Of a stretch of DNA of 64,000 nt, positions 54,322-63,885 are shown piece by piece. The notes below the pieces were generated by a model, which was not told where the DNA came from, did no database searches, and worked only from the letters and a program-made list of their open reading frames with translations. The position numbers and the translations under genes were made by a program. Origin of the DNA: an uncultured Roseobacter sp. (GTDB taxonomy: Bacteria; Pseudomonadota; Alphaproteobacteria; Rhodobacterales; Rhodobacteraceae); NCBI RefSeq assembly GCF_947491795.1, contig NZ_CANLKW010000003.1, forward strand, positions 910,186-974,185, read 5' to 3'. Each line of letters begins with the position of its first letter. Position 1 is the first letter of the stretch.

Positions 54322-56819
54322 CCATCGACGCGAATACGTTCGTTTTTCGGATCATAGGGGCTGTCCTCGACCACTTCCGCATCCCACAGCCGATCGAGCA
54401 TTTTAACCTTTAGCTTTGTGCCCGGTGTGGCCAGATCGGGCGTCACGTAACCCATGCCAATGGATTTTCCAAAGGCGACGGAATACCCCCCCGAAGTCAG
54501 CCTGCCAACACGCGCGTCCCCATGATAAAGCGCTTCACGCCCCCAGGGATCAGCATCCGCTGGTCCATCGATGAGCAGCGTGCAGCACTTTGCCCGGACA
54601 CCTGTTTCCTCCAGCTTTGCCTTGCCGTGAAAATCCTTGGACAGGTCGACAAAGCGCGGCAGATCGGCCTCCAGCGGTGTCGCGTCGCGGCCCAGTTCAG
54701 TGCCAAAGGCGCGATACGACTTCTCCTGCCGCAGCCAGTTCTGAGCCCGCGCGCCCACCAGTTTCATACCGTGCTTTTCACCCGCTTTTTCCAGCAGGTC
54801 GAACAGATAGTTCTGCATCTCAATCGGGTGGTGCAGCTCCCAGCCCAGCTCACCTGTATAAGCAACCCGGATCGCGCGCACCGGGCACATCCCCAGCTCG
54901 ATATTGCGCATCGTCAGCCAGGGAAACCGCTTGTTCGACAGCACCGTGGACGGATCGGCGTCTTTGACGACTTCGTTCAGCACATCGCGCGATCTGGGAC
55001 CGGCAATGGCAAAGACACCCCATTGCGTGGTCGCATCGTGGCATTCGATGTATCCGAACTCCGGCGATTTATCCTCGATAGCTTTGCGCAGATAATCCGC
55101 GTCATAGGCCGTCCATGCTCCAGCGCTGACCAGGTAATATTCATCCTGCGCCAGGCGCACAATCGTGTATTCCGTGCGTGTCGTGCCATGGTCCGTCAAC
55201 GCGTAGGTCAGATTTATCCGCCCGACAGAGGGCAGTTTGTTGCAGGTGAACCAGTCCAGAAATTGCGTCGCACCCGGCCCCCGTACAAGATGTTTGGTAA
55301 AGGCGGTGGCATCAATCAGGCCAGCGCCCTCACGCACGGCTTTCGCCTCTTCGACGGCATACTGCCACCAGCCACCCCTGCGGAAAGAACGTGCGTCGTG
55401 GTCAAAATTTTCCGGTGCATCAAGCGGCCCGAAATAGTTTGGGCGTTCCCACCCATTGACCCAGCCAAACTGCGCGCCCCGGGCGGCCTGGCGGTCATAG
55501 GCCGGTGAGGTCCGCAACGGGCGACATGCAGGGCGTTCCTCGTCAGGGTGGTGCAGGATGTAGACGTGTTCGTAGCATTCCTCGTTCTTGCGCGCTGCAA
55601 ATTCTGTGGTCATCCAGTCGCCATAACGCTTGGGATCAAGGCTGGCCATATCGATTTTGGCCTCACCCTCGACCATCAGCTGCGCCAGGTAATACCCGGT
55701 GCCACCCGCCGCTGTAATGCCAAAAGAAAAGCCCTCGGCCAGCCACATGTTGCGCAGGCCCGGTGCAGGACCAACAAGGGGGTTGCCGTCAGGTGTGTAG
55801 CAGATCGGGCCGTTGAAATCGTCTTTCAGGCCACTTTCCTCACAGGAGGGAACGCGGTGGATCATCGCCATATACTGCTCTTCGATCCGTTCCAAATCGA
55901 GTTGGAACAGGTCCGCACGAAAGCTGTCCGGCACGCCATATTCAAAACGTGCAGGCGCATTTTTCTCGTAGACGCCCAGAATCCAGCCGCCGCGCTCTTC
56001 GCGGACATAAGACTGCGCATCAGCATCGCGGATGACCGGGTGCTCGACATTGCCTTCTGCGCGGAACCTGACCAGCTCGGGGTCCTGATCCATCACGATA
56101 AACTGGTGCTCTACCGGGATCGCAGGAATTTTGAGACCCAGCATCTTTGCTGTGCGCTGCGCATGATTGCCGGACGCGGTCACTACGTGTTCCGCAGTAA
56201 TCACAATCTGCTCTTCAGAGGGCACCAGATTGCCACCCTTCTCGACCATTTTCGTGGCTGTGACTTCCCAGTGTGTACCGTTCCAGTGGAATGCATCTGC
56301 CTGCCATTTGCGTTCGACCATCACGCCGCGCTGGCGCGCGCCCTTGGCCATCGCCATCGTCACATCGGCGGGGTTTATATAACCGTCCGTGTGATGATAA
56401 AGCGCGCCTTTAAGGTCCGCGGTACGGATCAGCGGCCATTTGGCTTTGATCTCGTCCGGCGTCAGCCACTGATACGGAACACCGCAGGTTTCGGCCGTCG
56501 ACGCATAGAGCATGTATTCATCCATACGTTCCTGGGTCTGTGCCATGCGCAGGTTGCCGACAACTGCAAATCCCGCGTTCAGCCCGGTTTCCTCTTCCAG
56601 AGTTTTATAGAACCGGATGGAATAATCGTGAATATGCGTGGTCGCAAAGGACATGTTGAAATAGGGCAGCAGACCCGCCGCATGCCATGTTGAGCCAGAG
56701 GTCAGTTCGTCGCGTTCCAGCAGCATAACATCGTCCCAGCCGGCCCGGGCCAGGTGATATGCGATGGAAGTTCCGACAGCGCCGCCGCCGACAACAAGTG
56801 CTTTCACTTCGGTTTTCAT
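54318..56819 (-). CDS. FAD/GcvT-type demethylating oxidoreductase (dimethylglycine/sarcosine dehydrogenase-like)
   Basis: 833 aa, two modules. Residues 1-400: DAO-type FAD domain (VVGGGAVGTSIAYHLA at 9-24, SGSTWHAAGLLP with the His used for covalent FAD in related enzymes). Residues about 480-830: GcvT-like tetrahydrofolate domain (FAIAGPRSRDVL, RVAYTGELGWELHHP, RLTSGGYS). Probably removes N-methyl groups to tetrahydrofolate. The exact substrate is not determined. GAAGGA precedes the ATG. Confidence 0.9.
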   Translation of the reverse strand: MKTEVKALVVGGGAVGTSIAYHLARAGWDDVMLLERDELTSGSTWHAAGLLPYFNMSFATTHIHDYSIRFYKTLEEETGLNAGFAVVGNLRMAQTQERMDEYMLYASTAETCGVPYQWLTPDEIKAKWPLIRTADLKGALYHHTDGYINPADVTMAMAKGARQRGVMVERKWQADAFHWNGTHWEVTATKMVEKGGNLVPSEEQIVITAEHVVTASGNHAQRTAKMLGLKIPAIPVEHQFIVMDQDPELVRFRAEGNVEHPVIRDADAQSYVREERGGWILGVYEKNAPARFEYGVPDSFRADLFQLDLERIEEQYMAMIHRVPSCEESGLKDDFNGPICYTPDGNPLVGPAPGLRNMWLAEGFSFGITAAGGTGYYLAQLMVEGEAKIDMASLDPKRYGDWMTTEFAARKNEECYEHVYILHHPDEERPACRPLRTSPAYDRQAARGAQFGWVNGWERPNYFGPLDAPENFDHDARSFRRGGWWQYAVEEAKAVREGAGLIDATAFTKHLVRGPGATQFLDWFTCNKLPSVGRINLTYALTDHGTTRTEYTIVRLAQDEYYLVSAGAWTAYDADYLRKAIEDKSPEFGYIECHDATTQWGVFAIAGPRSRDVLNEVVKDADPSTVLSNKRFPWLTMRNIELGMCPVRAIRVAYTGELGWELHHPIEMQNYLFDLLEKAGEKHGMKLVGARAQNWLRQEKSYRAFGTELGRDATPLEADLPRFVDLSKDFHGKAKLEETGVRAKCCTLLIDGPADADPWGREALYHGDARVGRLTSGGYSVAFGKSIGMGYVTPDLATPGTKLKVKMLDRLWDAEVVEDSPYDPKNERIRVDG

Positions 56820-56937
56820 GACCCGAATCCTTCGTCCTGCAATCCTGTGACATTTCTAGAAAAAGCAGGGCGGTCCGCGCCCGGCCCAGCCGACCGCACA
56901 GCGCGCAAAAACGACCTTCTGCAGCGCCTCTGGCCTG

Positions 56938-57591
56938 TCAGGGACGGCGGGTGAAAACAACCTCGCCTACGGGTTGCAGGCCGCTTGCACGCAAAAAGTC
57001 CGGATGCGCTAGCAGCCTGACGGATTGGCGGGGCTGTGTCGGATCGTTTGCACTGTTGTAATCCGGCCCGCCGTCAGCGCCCGCGTCCCATACCCATAGC
57101 GGGTGTGACAGCTCATCGAACCATTCGGTTTCGTTGCGCAGGGAAACGCCGGAAATACCCGAAAACCAGTCCGGGCTGGGCGCCAGCATGGTCGCAAAAG
57201 AAACCCTGTGAAACCGCTCTGACAGCGCCAGCTCAAACACAAATTCTGCACGACCACCAGGGGTGCCGGGCAGTACCACCGGCGCTCTGGCGCGGTTGCG
57301 ACGGGAAGCCTCGCTCAGTTCGGCCTCCAACACGTTTGTGCGGCCGTTTGTAGCCACCAGCGCCAGCCCGCTGGACGCCGTGTCACCGTCTGTGAAAAGG
57401 CTGTACCTTTTCGAATGCGCAAAGGCGATCAGGCGGGACCAGTGCGCATCGGTGGGCGGGTTGAGTGCGGTGTCCTCCGACCAGTTCAGAATGACCCGTA
57501 CATCGTATATGACGTCCTGTGCTGCAGCGTTACCTGTCCCAGCTATGAGAACCAGCACCGCCAGAAAACCGGTCAAAAGCTTTTTAGTCAT
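56938..57591 (-). CDS. Exported spondin-N domain protein
   Basis: 217 aa. Signal peptide 1-25 (NAAAQ), then a spondin-N-like domain: VRVILNWSEDTALNPPTDAH, SRLIAFAHSKRYSLF, LAPSPDWFSGISGVSL and PLWVWDAGADGGPDY. Spondin-N is a metal-binding C2-like fold best known from animal matrix proteins and found in some bacteria. Function in bacteria unknown. Start overlaps the upstream oxidoreductase by 8 nt. Confidence 0.82.
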   Translation of the reverse strand: MTKKLLTGFLAVLVLIAGTGNAAAQDVIYDVRVILNWSEDTALNPPTDAHWSRLIAFAHSKRYSLFTDGDTASSGLALVATNGRTNVLEAELSEASRRNRARAPVVLPGTPGGRAEFVFELALSERFHRVSFATMLAPSPDWFSGISGVSLRNETEWFDELSHPLWVWDAGADGGPDYNSANDPTQPRQSVRLLAHPDFLRASGLQPVGEVVFTRRP

Positions 57592-58993
57592 CGCCTGCCA
57601 GTATCTTGCCCGGGTTCATGATGTTGGCCGGATCCAGCGCGGCTTTTATTGCGCTCATAACCACCGTGGCATCCCCCAGCTCCTTTTTCAGATAGGCCTG
57701 TTTGCCCTGACCGATACCATGCTCGCCTGTGCAGGTTCCACCCATTGAAATTGCAAGATTACTGAGCCAGCTGACATACGCGCGCGCTTTGGCCACTTCT
57801 TCGGGATCATCCATGTAAACCAGCGGAGTCACATGAAAATTCCCGTCGCCTGCATGACCGACAATAGGGGCGATCAAACCCAGCTCAGCGGCGCGATCCT
57901 GTGCGGCTGTGACGCATTCCGCCAGTTTTGAAATCGGCACACAGGCATCGGTGGCCACACCCTTGGCGCCGGGCCGATATTGCAGCATAGCCCAGTATGC
58001 TTCATGCCGGGCTTTCCACAGACGGGTGCGTTCCTCCGGGCTGGCCGTCGCCTCAAATCCACTGCCCCCCACTTCTGCTGCCAGGTCGCCAAAGATTTCA
58101 GCCTGTTCACGCACACCGTTTTCGGTGCCATGAAATTCCAACAGCAACAACGGCGTTTCCGGCAGGCCCAGTGCCGCATATCCGTTCACGGCCCGGACCA
58201 TAGTTTCATCCAGCAGTTCAATACGGGAGACAGGCACGCCATACTGGATCACAGCCGTCACAGCTTTGCAGGCGGCATCGACAGAGGGGAACGAACAGCG
58301 CGCGGAGCTGATGGCCTCGGGTATCCCGTAAAGACGCAGTGTAATTTCAGTAATCACCGCGAGAGTACCCTCGCTGCCCACTAGCAAACGCGTGAGATCA
58401 TATCCGGCAGAGGATTTCCGGGCGCGCGTGCCAGTGCGGATGATCCGCCCGTCCGCCATGACAGCCTCGACCGCAAGCACGTTATCCTTCATCGTCCCGT
58501 ACCTAACGGCATTCGTGCCCGAAGCGCGGGTCGAGGCCATGCCCCCGAGCGAGGCGTTGGCACCGGGATCAATCGGAAAGAACAGCCCCTTGTCGCGCAG
58601 ATATACGTTCAGATCTTCGCGGGTCACGCCCGGCTGCACGCGGCAATCCAGATCATCGGGATTGACCTCAATCACTGCATTCATCTGGCTGAGATCGATA
58701 CAGATACCGCCGGCAGGCGCGTTCACATGCCCCTCGAGCGAGGTGCCGGTTCCATAGGGGATGACAGGCACATCGTGTGTGGCGCAAACCTTTATCAGTT
58801 CCGAAACCTCTTCGGTATCGGCTGGAAAAACAACAGCGTCCGGCGCCTGGTTTTCGATCCAGGTCGTGGTATGGCCGTGCTGTTCACGGATCGCCTGCCC
58901 GGTCTGCAGGCGCTCCCCGAACTGCTGTTTGAGAATTCCCACAACTGTTTCAATCCCGCGTTCGTTACGGGGCAAAGATGCAATTTCGACCAA
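57584..58993 (-). CDS. FAD-linked D-lactate dehydrogenase-like oxidoreductase
   Basis: 469 aa. FAD-binding type 4 domain (IPYGTGTSLEGHVNA, GLFFPIDPGANASLGGM, LVGSEGTLAVITEIT), then GHAGDGNFHVTPL and GEHGIGQGK near the end. Oxidises a D-2-hydroxyacid (D-lactate or glycolate type). TTG start with GGAGG 8 nt upstream. The neighbouring 2-hydroxyacid dehydrogenase makes or uses similar compounds. Confidence 0.9.
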   Translation of the reverse strand: MVEIASLPRNERGIETVVGILKQQFGERLQTGQAIREQHGHTTTWIENQAPDAVVFPADTEEVSELIKVCATHDVPVIPYGTGTSLEGHVNAPAGGICIDLSQMNAVIEVNPDDLDCRVQPGVTREDLNVYLRDKGLFFPIDPGANASLGGMASTRASGTNAVRYGTMKDNVLAVEAVMADGRIIRTGTRARKSSAGYDLTRLLVGSEGTLAVITEITLRLYGIPEAISSARCSFPSVDAACKAVTAVIQYGVPVSRIELLDETMVRAVNGYAALGLPETPLLLLEFHGTENGVREQAEIFGDLAAEVGGSGFEATASPEERTRLWKARHEAYWAMLQYRPGAKGVATDACVPISKLAECVTAAQDRAAELGLIAPIVGHAGDGNFHVTPLVYMDDPEEVAKARAYVSWLSNLAISMGGTCTGEHGIGQGKQAYLKKELGDATVVMSAIKAALDPANIMNPGKILAGDD

Positions 58994-59016
58994 GTCTGTC
59001 TCCTCCGGACGTACGC

Positions 59017-60795
59017 TCAGCGCCCCAGCGCGATCCCTTCGCGGCGCGGATCTGCCCCGCCCTGAAGTGTTTCTCCGATCGCAACTGCATGTAAACCTGA
59101 GGTCAGCGCACGGGCATTCACCTCAAAACCCATACCGGACAGGGGTTCAGACAGCGCTTCTGCCCCTGTACCCTGTTCAACGTCATATGTGCCAAAACGG
59201 CTGACCGCATGCGGCACCGAAACGGCTTCCTGAATGTTCATGCCCCAGTCGAGATAGGCGATGATGCTCTCTGCAACATACCCGATGATCCGGCTGCCGC
59301 CCGGGCTGCCGATGGCCAGCACCGGCGCGCCGTCTTTCATCACGATTGTAGGTGCCATCGATGAACGCGGGCGCTTGCCGGGCTCTACGCGGTTCGCGAT
59401 CGGCACACCTTCGCTGTGCGAACGGAAGGAGAAGTCCGTCAGCTCGTTGTTCAGCAGGAAACCGCGGACCATAAGGCGACTGCCAAAACCGTTTTCGATG
59501 GTTGTTGTCATCGACGCCACGTTTCCGGCAGCATCCACAATAGAGATATGCGACGTGGACGGCAGTTCGATGGATACGTCATCCGCATAGTTCAGCGCGT
59601 GATCGAAAGCAGGTGCACCAGCACCGACTTCGGCCAGCGCGCCGTCTCCCTCCAGCAGTGCAGCCCGCTCTGCCAGATAGGCAGGATCAACAAGACCTGC
59701 AGCGGGCACGGGTACATAATCGCTGTCGGCCATATAGCGGCCGCGGTCCGCAAATGCGAGACGCGACGCATCTCCGATCAACCGGCGAACACTCGGATCC
59801 GCGGGACCAGCCGTCAGATCATAGCCCTCCAGCATGCCGAGGATCTGCCCCACGGTCAGAGCACCAGAGGAAGGCGGCCCCATCCCACAGACGTCATGCG
59901 CGCGGTATACAACACAGACAGGTGCGCGCTCTTTGACCTCATAGATGCTGAGGTCCACAGTGGACAAAACGCCGGGGTTACCGGAGGCCGACTGGACTGT
60001 GGCCACGATATCCTGGGCGATGTCACCGGTATAGAATGCCTCAGCACCTCCGCGCGCCATGGCGCGCAGAGTGTCTGCGTATTCAACATTGATCAGCGTG
60101 TCGCCCACGGCCAGCGGCGCGCCGTTTGGCATAAAGTAGGCGGCGGTTTCAGGAAAACGGCCCAGGCGCTCCGCATCTGATTCAATCAGACCGGCAAGAC
60201 GCGGCGACACCGAGAAACCTTCTTCGGCGCGTTCGATGGCAGGTGTCAGCAGGTTCTGCCAGTCCAGCTCACCCCACCGCGCATGCACTTCGCCCATCAG
60301 CGCCGGCGTCCCCGGCGTTCCGACAGACAGCCCGCCGACAACTGCGTCGAAAAACTTCAGCGGCTCGCCCTCGGCGTCCTGGAAAAGACGCGGCGTCGCA
60401 GCCAGTGGCGCAGTTTCACGGCCATCCAGCGTCGTAAGCGTGTCTGTCTCTGCATCGTAATAAACCAGGAACGCACCACCCCCGAGACCAGACGACTGCG
60501 GCTCTACCAGACCCAGCATCGCCTGAACGGCGACCAGAGCGTCAGCAGCCGTGCCGCCCTGTTCCAGCATCTGTGCACCGGCCTGAACCGCCAGAGGATT
60601 GGCCGCAGCGACCATCCACTGCCCTGCCTCGACCGGCTGCCGGGCAGCCTTGGCGTCGAACGCTGCTGCAACTTCCGGGGACAGCGCCTCAAAAGCACCC
60701 TGTGTTGCGGGTTCCGGCTGAACCGCATCAGCGGCCTGTTGCGCCTGCGCGGCAGTAAAAGCAAGGAGTGCAAAAGCCGTCAGAAAAATTCGCAT
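59017..60795 (-). CDS. ggt: Gamma-glutamyltransferase, exported
   Basis: 592 aa. Signal peptide 1-18 (TAAQAQ). Catalytic Thr of the autoprocessing site in TSHISIVDAAGNVASMTTTI, then GRRPRSSMAPT-like PGKRPRSSMAPTI. Cleaves gamma-glutamyl bonds, including glutathione, in the periplasm. AAAGGA before the ATG. Confidence 0.93.
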   Translation of the reverse strand: MRIFLTAFALLAFTAAQAQQAADAVQPEPATQGAFEALSPEVAAAFDAKAARQPVEAGQWMVAAANPLAVQAGAQMLEQGGTAADALVAVQAMLGLVEPQSSGLGGGAFLVYYDAETDTLTTLDGRETAPLAATPRLFQDAEGEPLKFFDAVVGGLSVGTPGTPALMGEVHARWGELDWQNLLTPAIERAEEGFSVSPRLAGLIESDAERLGRFPETAAYFMPNGAPLAVGDTLINVEYADTLRAMARGGAEAFYTGDIAQDIVATVQSASGNPGVLSTVDLSIYEVKERAPVCVVYRAHDVCGMGPPSSGALTVGQILGMLEGYDLTAGPADPSVRRLIGDASRLAFADRGRYMADSDYVPVPAAGLVDPAYLAERAALLEGDGALAEVGAGAPAFDHALNYADDVSIELPSTSHISIVDAAGNVASMTTTIENGFGSRLMVRGFLLNNELTDFSFRSHSEGVPIANRVEPGKRPRSSMAPTIVMKDGAPVLAIGSPGGSRIIGYVAESIIAYLDWGMNIQEAVSVPHAVSRFGTYDVEQGTGAEALSEPLSGMGFEVNARALTSGLHAVAIGETLQGGADPRREGIALGR

Positions 60796-60821
60796 CGTCT
60801 GTCCTTTCAGAAATCAATCCG

Positions 60822-61808
60822 TCAAAGCATGGATGGCACGACCTGATCAGGTGGCCTGTGACCGTCATCAAAGGTCTTGATGTTGATGATGACTTTCTCG
60901 CCCATCTCCATCCGCCCCTCGCGGGTGGCCGATCCCATATGCGGCAAGAGTACCACATTTTTCAGCTCACGCAGGCGGGGATTTGCCTGGGTGCCGTGTT
61001 CATACACATCCAGTCCCGCGCCAGCGATCTCACCTGCACGCAGCATCCTTGTCAGCGCGTTTTCATCGATCACCTCACCACGGGAAGTGTTCACGATTAC
61101 GGCCTCCGGCTTGAGCAGTTTCAGCCGTCTGGCGTTCATCAGGTGAAAGGTCGACGGCGTCGCCGGACAGTTGATCGAAATAACATCCATGCGGGCCACC
61201 ATCTGATCGAGGCTCTCCCAGTATGTCGCTTCCAGCGCTGTTTCCTGCTCGGGGCGCAGCCTGCGACGGTTATGATAGTGCACCTGCATCCCGAACGCAG
61301 ACGCCCGGCGCGCCACCGCCTGACCAATCCGGCCCATTCCAAGAATGCCCAGCCGCCTGCCACCGACGCGGCCGCCCAGAAAAGCGTTGGGTGCCCATCC
61401 GTCCCATTCGTCCGCCTGCATCACTGCAAGCCCTTCGGGCATCCGGCGCAGCACAGACAGGATCAGACCCATGGTCATGTCCGCTGTATCATCCGTCAGC
61501 ACACCGGGCGTATTCGAGACGAGAATGCCCCGCTGACGGGCAGTTGCCACATCGATATGGTCCACGCCCGCACCGTAGTTGGCGATCAGTCTGAGGCGTT
61601 CGCCCGCCTGCCCGATCAGCGCCGCATCAATGGCGTCTGTTACGGTGGGCACAAGGACATCCGCATTGCGCACCGCCGTGGCCAGTTCATCCCGGGTCAT
61701 TGGCGCATCACTGTCGCGCAGGGTTACATCAAAAAGCTCACAAAGGCGGGTTTCGACTGCTTCGGGCAACCGTCGCGTAACGACAACACTCAACCGCGGC
61801 TTTGACAT
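60822..61808 (-). CDS. D-isomer 2-hydroxyacid dehydrogenase
   Basis: 328 aa. ANYGAGVDHIDVATA, NAD motif GILGMGRIGQAVARRA near 146-160, NTSRGEVIDENAL and LLPHMGSAT supply the catalytic Arg, Glu and His. Likely glyoxylate/hydroxypyruvate reductase type. GGGAGG lies 6 nt before the ATG at 61808. First of a close-packed group with ggt, the lactate dehydrogenase-like gene and the spondin gene. Confidence 0.92.
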   Translation of the reverse strand: MSKPRLSVVVTRRLPEAVETRLCELFDVTLRDSDAPMTRDELATAVRNADVLVPTVTDAIDAALIGQAGERLRLIANYGAGVDHIDVATARQRGILVSNTPGVLTDDTADMTMGLILSVLRRMPEGLAVMQADEWDGWAPNAFLGGRVGGRRLGILGMGRIGQAVARRASAFGMQVHYHNRRRLRPEQETALEATYWESLDQMVARMDVISINCPATPSTFHLMNARRLKLLKPEAVIVNTSRGEVIDENALTRMLRAGEIAGAGLDVYEHGTQANPRLRELKNVVLLPHMGSATREGRMEMGEKVIINIKTFDDGHRPPDQVVPSML

Positions 61809-61927
61809 TCGGAGCCTCCCAGGACTTGGCGTGCACACTGTTTTCATGGCATGGTGACGGAACTGGTGACGAGGCACAAGAACCCCGCGCCATCTTATGA
61901 GCAAATTACGAATTACAGGCTGTTTTG

Positions 61928-62431
61928 ATGATCAGAATTCTCCGCCGGATTTGCGCCGGCCTGCTTGCATCCGTGATATGTGCCGGGGCCGCACTGGCGA
62001 CACAGAACGGCCCGGTGACCAATCTGCCGCTGCCGCGCTATGTCTCGATGAAAGCATCCGAAGGCAACGTGCGTCGCGGCCCGTCCCTGACACACCGTAT
62101 CGACTGGGTATTCAAACGACGGGATATGCCGCTGCAGATCACTGCCGAGCACGGACACTGGCGCAGAGTGGAAGACCGCGAGGGTCAGGGCGGCTGGGTC
62201 CACTATTCCCTGCTGTCGGGCGTTCGCACAGTTATCGTAGAGCACGACATGCTGACACTGCACCAGCGGCCGGATGCAGATGCCCCGGTTGCTGCAGCAC
62301 TTGAGATGGGCGTCATCGCGCGCCTGGGCAAGTGTGGCGACACCTGGTGTCAGCTGCGCTCCGGCGGGTTTCGCGGATGGGCGCGCAAGGATCACCTTTG
62401 GGGTGTGAGCCCGCAGGAAATCAGGGACTGA
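61928..62431 (+). CDS. Exported SH3-domain protein
   Basis: 167 aa. Signal peptide 1-25 (GAALAT), then two bacterial SH3-like segments (MKASEGNVRRGPSLTHRI; MLTLHQRPDADAPVAAAL). Probably binds cell wall or a partner. Divergent from the dehydrogenase. Confidence 0.85.
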   Translation: MIRILRRICAGLLASVICAGAALATQNGPVTNLPLPRYVSMKASEGNVRRGPSLTHRIDWVFKRRDMPLQITAEHGHWRRVEDREGQGGWVHYSLLSGVRTVIVEHDMLTLHQRPDADAPVAAALEMGVIARLGKCGDTWCQLRSGGFRGWARKDHLWGVSPQEIRD

Positions 62432-62521
62432 CCGGGCCCTTTGCGGCCAACCTGCTGTTTTAGCTTTCGCGCCGCTGCGCGCTGATCTAGCCTTCGCCGC
62501 AAAGCAGTGCAGGGGACGAAA

Positions 62522-63514
62522 ATGCGGGCAGTTACATATGACAGATTTGGCGGTGCCGCTGACGTGCTCACATCGGGCTCGCTGGACAGTACGCCCCCCG
62601 GACCCGGCGAAGTGTCGGTTGCGCTGAAGTATTCAGGCGTCAACCCGTCCGATGTAAAAGCACGCGCGGGCTCGCGGCCCGGCGTCACGACACCTCCCTT
62701 TCCGCAGATCATCCCCCACAGCGACGGAACCGGCGAGGTGACAGCCGTGGGAAATGGTGTCGATCCCGGCCGGATTGGACAGAAGGTGTGGATTTGGAAT
62801 GGTCAGTGGCAACGCGCGCACGGTACGGCTGCAGAAACGATCACCCTGCCCGCAGAACAGGCCGTCGCGATGCCTGCGCAAATGACCTGGGAACAGGGCG
62901 CTGTCATGGGCATTCCAGGGCTGACAGCGGCGCAGGTTGTCTTTGGCGGCGGGTCGGTCGAGGGCAAAACCCTGCTGATTCAGGGCGGTGCGGGAACAGT
63001 TGGATACCTGGCAGTTCAGCTCGCCAGATGGGGTGGCGCGCACGTCATCGCGACGGCAAGGGGCGCAGGCGCCGAGAGGTGCAGAGATGCCGGCGCGCAT
63101 GCCGTGATCGACTACTCCGCCGCCGATGCTGCCGCGCAGATACACGACGCAAACGACGGGCGCGGGGTTGACCGCATCGTCGAAGTTGAGTTTGGCGCAA
63201 ACATTGGGATAAGCGCAGAGGTCATCGCGCCCAATGGCACAATTGCGGTCTATGGTTCTGCGTTGAATATGACCCCTGAGATACCTTTCGGTCCGTTGTT
63301 GTTCAAAGCGGTCAAAGTCGACATCAGCCTGATCTACATTCTTCCTGCAGCCGAGCGGGCGGAATGCATTTCAAGTCTTCACAGATGTGTGGCCGATGAC
63401 GCACTGCACTGCCCCACGGATAAGATTTTTCCTCTGGAAGAGACGGCAAAAGCGCATGAGGCCGTCGAAGGCGGCGCACGCGCCGGATCGGTGCTGATAG
63501 ACGTAACGGCCTGA
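62522..63514 (+). CDS. Zinc-independent quinone oxidoreductase (MDR family)
   Basis: 330 aa. N-terminal GroES-like part (YDRFGGAADVLTSGS), then NADPH-binding loop GGAGTVGYLAVQLARWG at about 157-173. Family 2e- reduces quinones or enals. GGGGACGA precedes the ATG at 62522. Confidence 0.9.
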   Translation: MRAVTYDRFGGAADVLTSGSLDSTPPGPGEVSVALKYSGVNPSDVKARAGSRPGVTTPPFPQIIPHSDGTGEVTAVGNGVDPGRIGQKVWIWNGQWQRAHGTAAETITLPAEQAVAMPAQMTWEQGAVMGIPGLTAAQVVFGGGSVEGKTLLIQGGAGTVGYLAVQLARWGGAHVIATARGAGAERCRDAGAHAVIDYSAADAAAQIHDANDGRGVDRIVEVEFGANIGISAEVIAPNGTIAVYGSALNMTPEIPFGPLLFKAVKVDISLIYILPAAERAECISSLHRCVADDALHCPTDKIFPLEETAKAHEAVEGGARAGSVLIDVTA

Positions 63515-63588
63515 ACCGGGGCTGCCCGACGGGCCCGAGCGCCGGTGCCGGGGGTAACTTTTGTTAAGTCTTTTTTGGAAAACGGGTC

Positions 63589-63617
63589 TTGCACGTTGCA
63601 TCACATCGGCTTAATTA
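63589..63617 (+). promoter_or_regulatory. Promoter of tRNA-Gln
   Basis: -35 TTGCAC (63589-63594), 17-bp spacer, -10 TAATTA (63612-63617). The tRNA starts 12 nt after the -10 box. Confidence 0.7.
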
Positions 63618-63628
63618 CCGCGTCACGT

Positions 63629-63703
63629 TGGGATGTAGCCAAGTGGTAAGGCAACTGTTTTTGGTACAGTGTACCGTAGGTTCGAATCCTACCATCCCAG
63701 CCA
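63629..63703 (+). tRNA. tRNA-Gln (anticodon TTG)
   Basis: Acceptor TGGGATG pairs with CATCCCA, the anticodon stem ACTGT/ACAGT closes a 7-nt loop with TTG at the anticodon, T arm GTAGGTTCGAATCCTAC, CCA encoded. 75 nt with CCA. Confidence 0.95.
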
Positions 63704-63885
63704 CCCACTCCTGAGATTCTGACTGCCGAGCACTTGCCGCTTGATTCTGGCGTGTTTTCGGGCGCCTGGCACAGTCGGTTTCCAACAGAGACCCGCACTT
63801 GAATGCAGATCGGGCCAGTTTCAGGCCCTCGTCTCTGTTTGCGATTCCGACGGCACGGGTTTGAGGGATTGCGGAAGGTCTCAGC

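Noticed and set aside
55548..56693. 381-codon plus-strand open frame
   Set aside because: Antisense to the FAD/GcvT gene with no recognisable domain.
60768..61805. 345-codon plus-strand open frame
   Set aside because: Antisense to the 2-hydroxyacid dehydrogenase, which has complete motifs.
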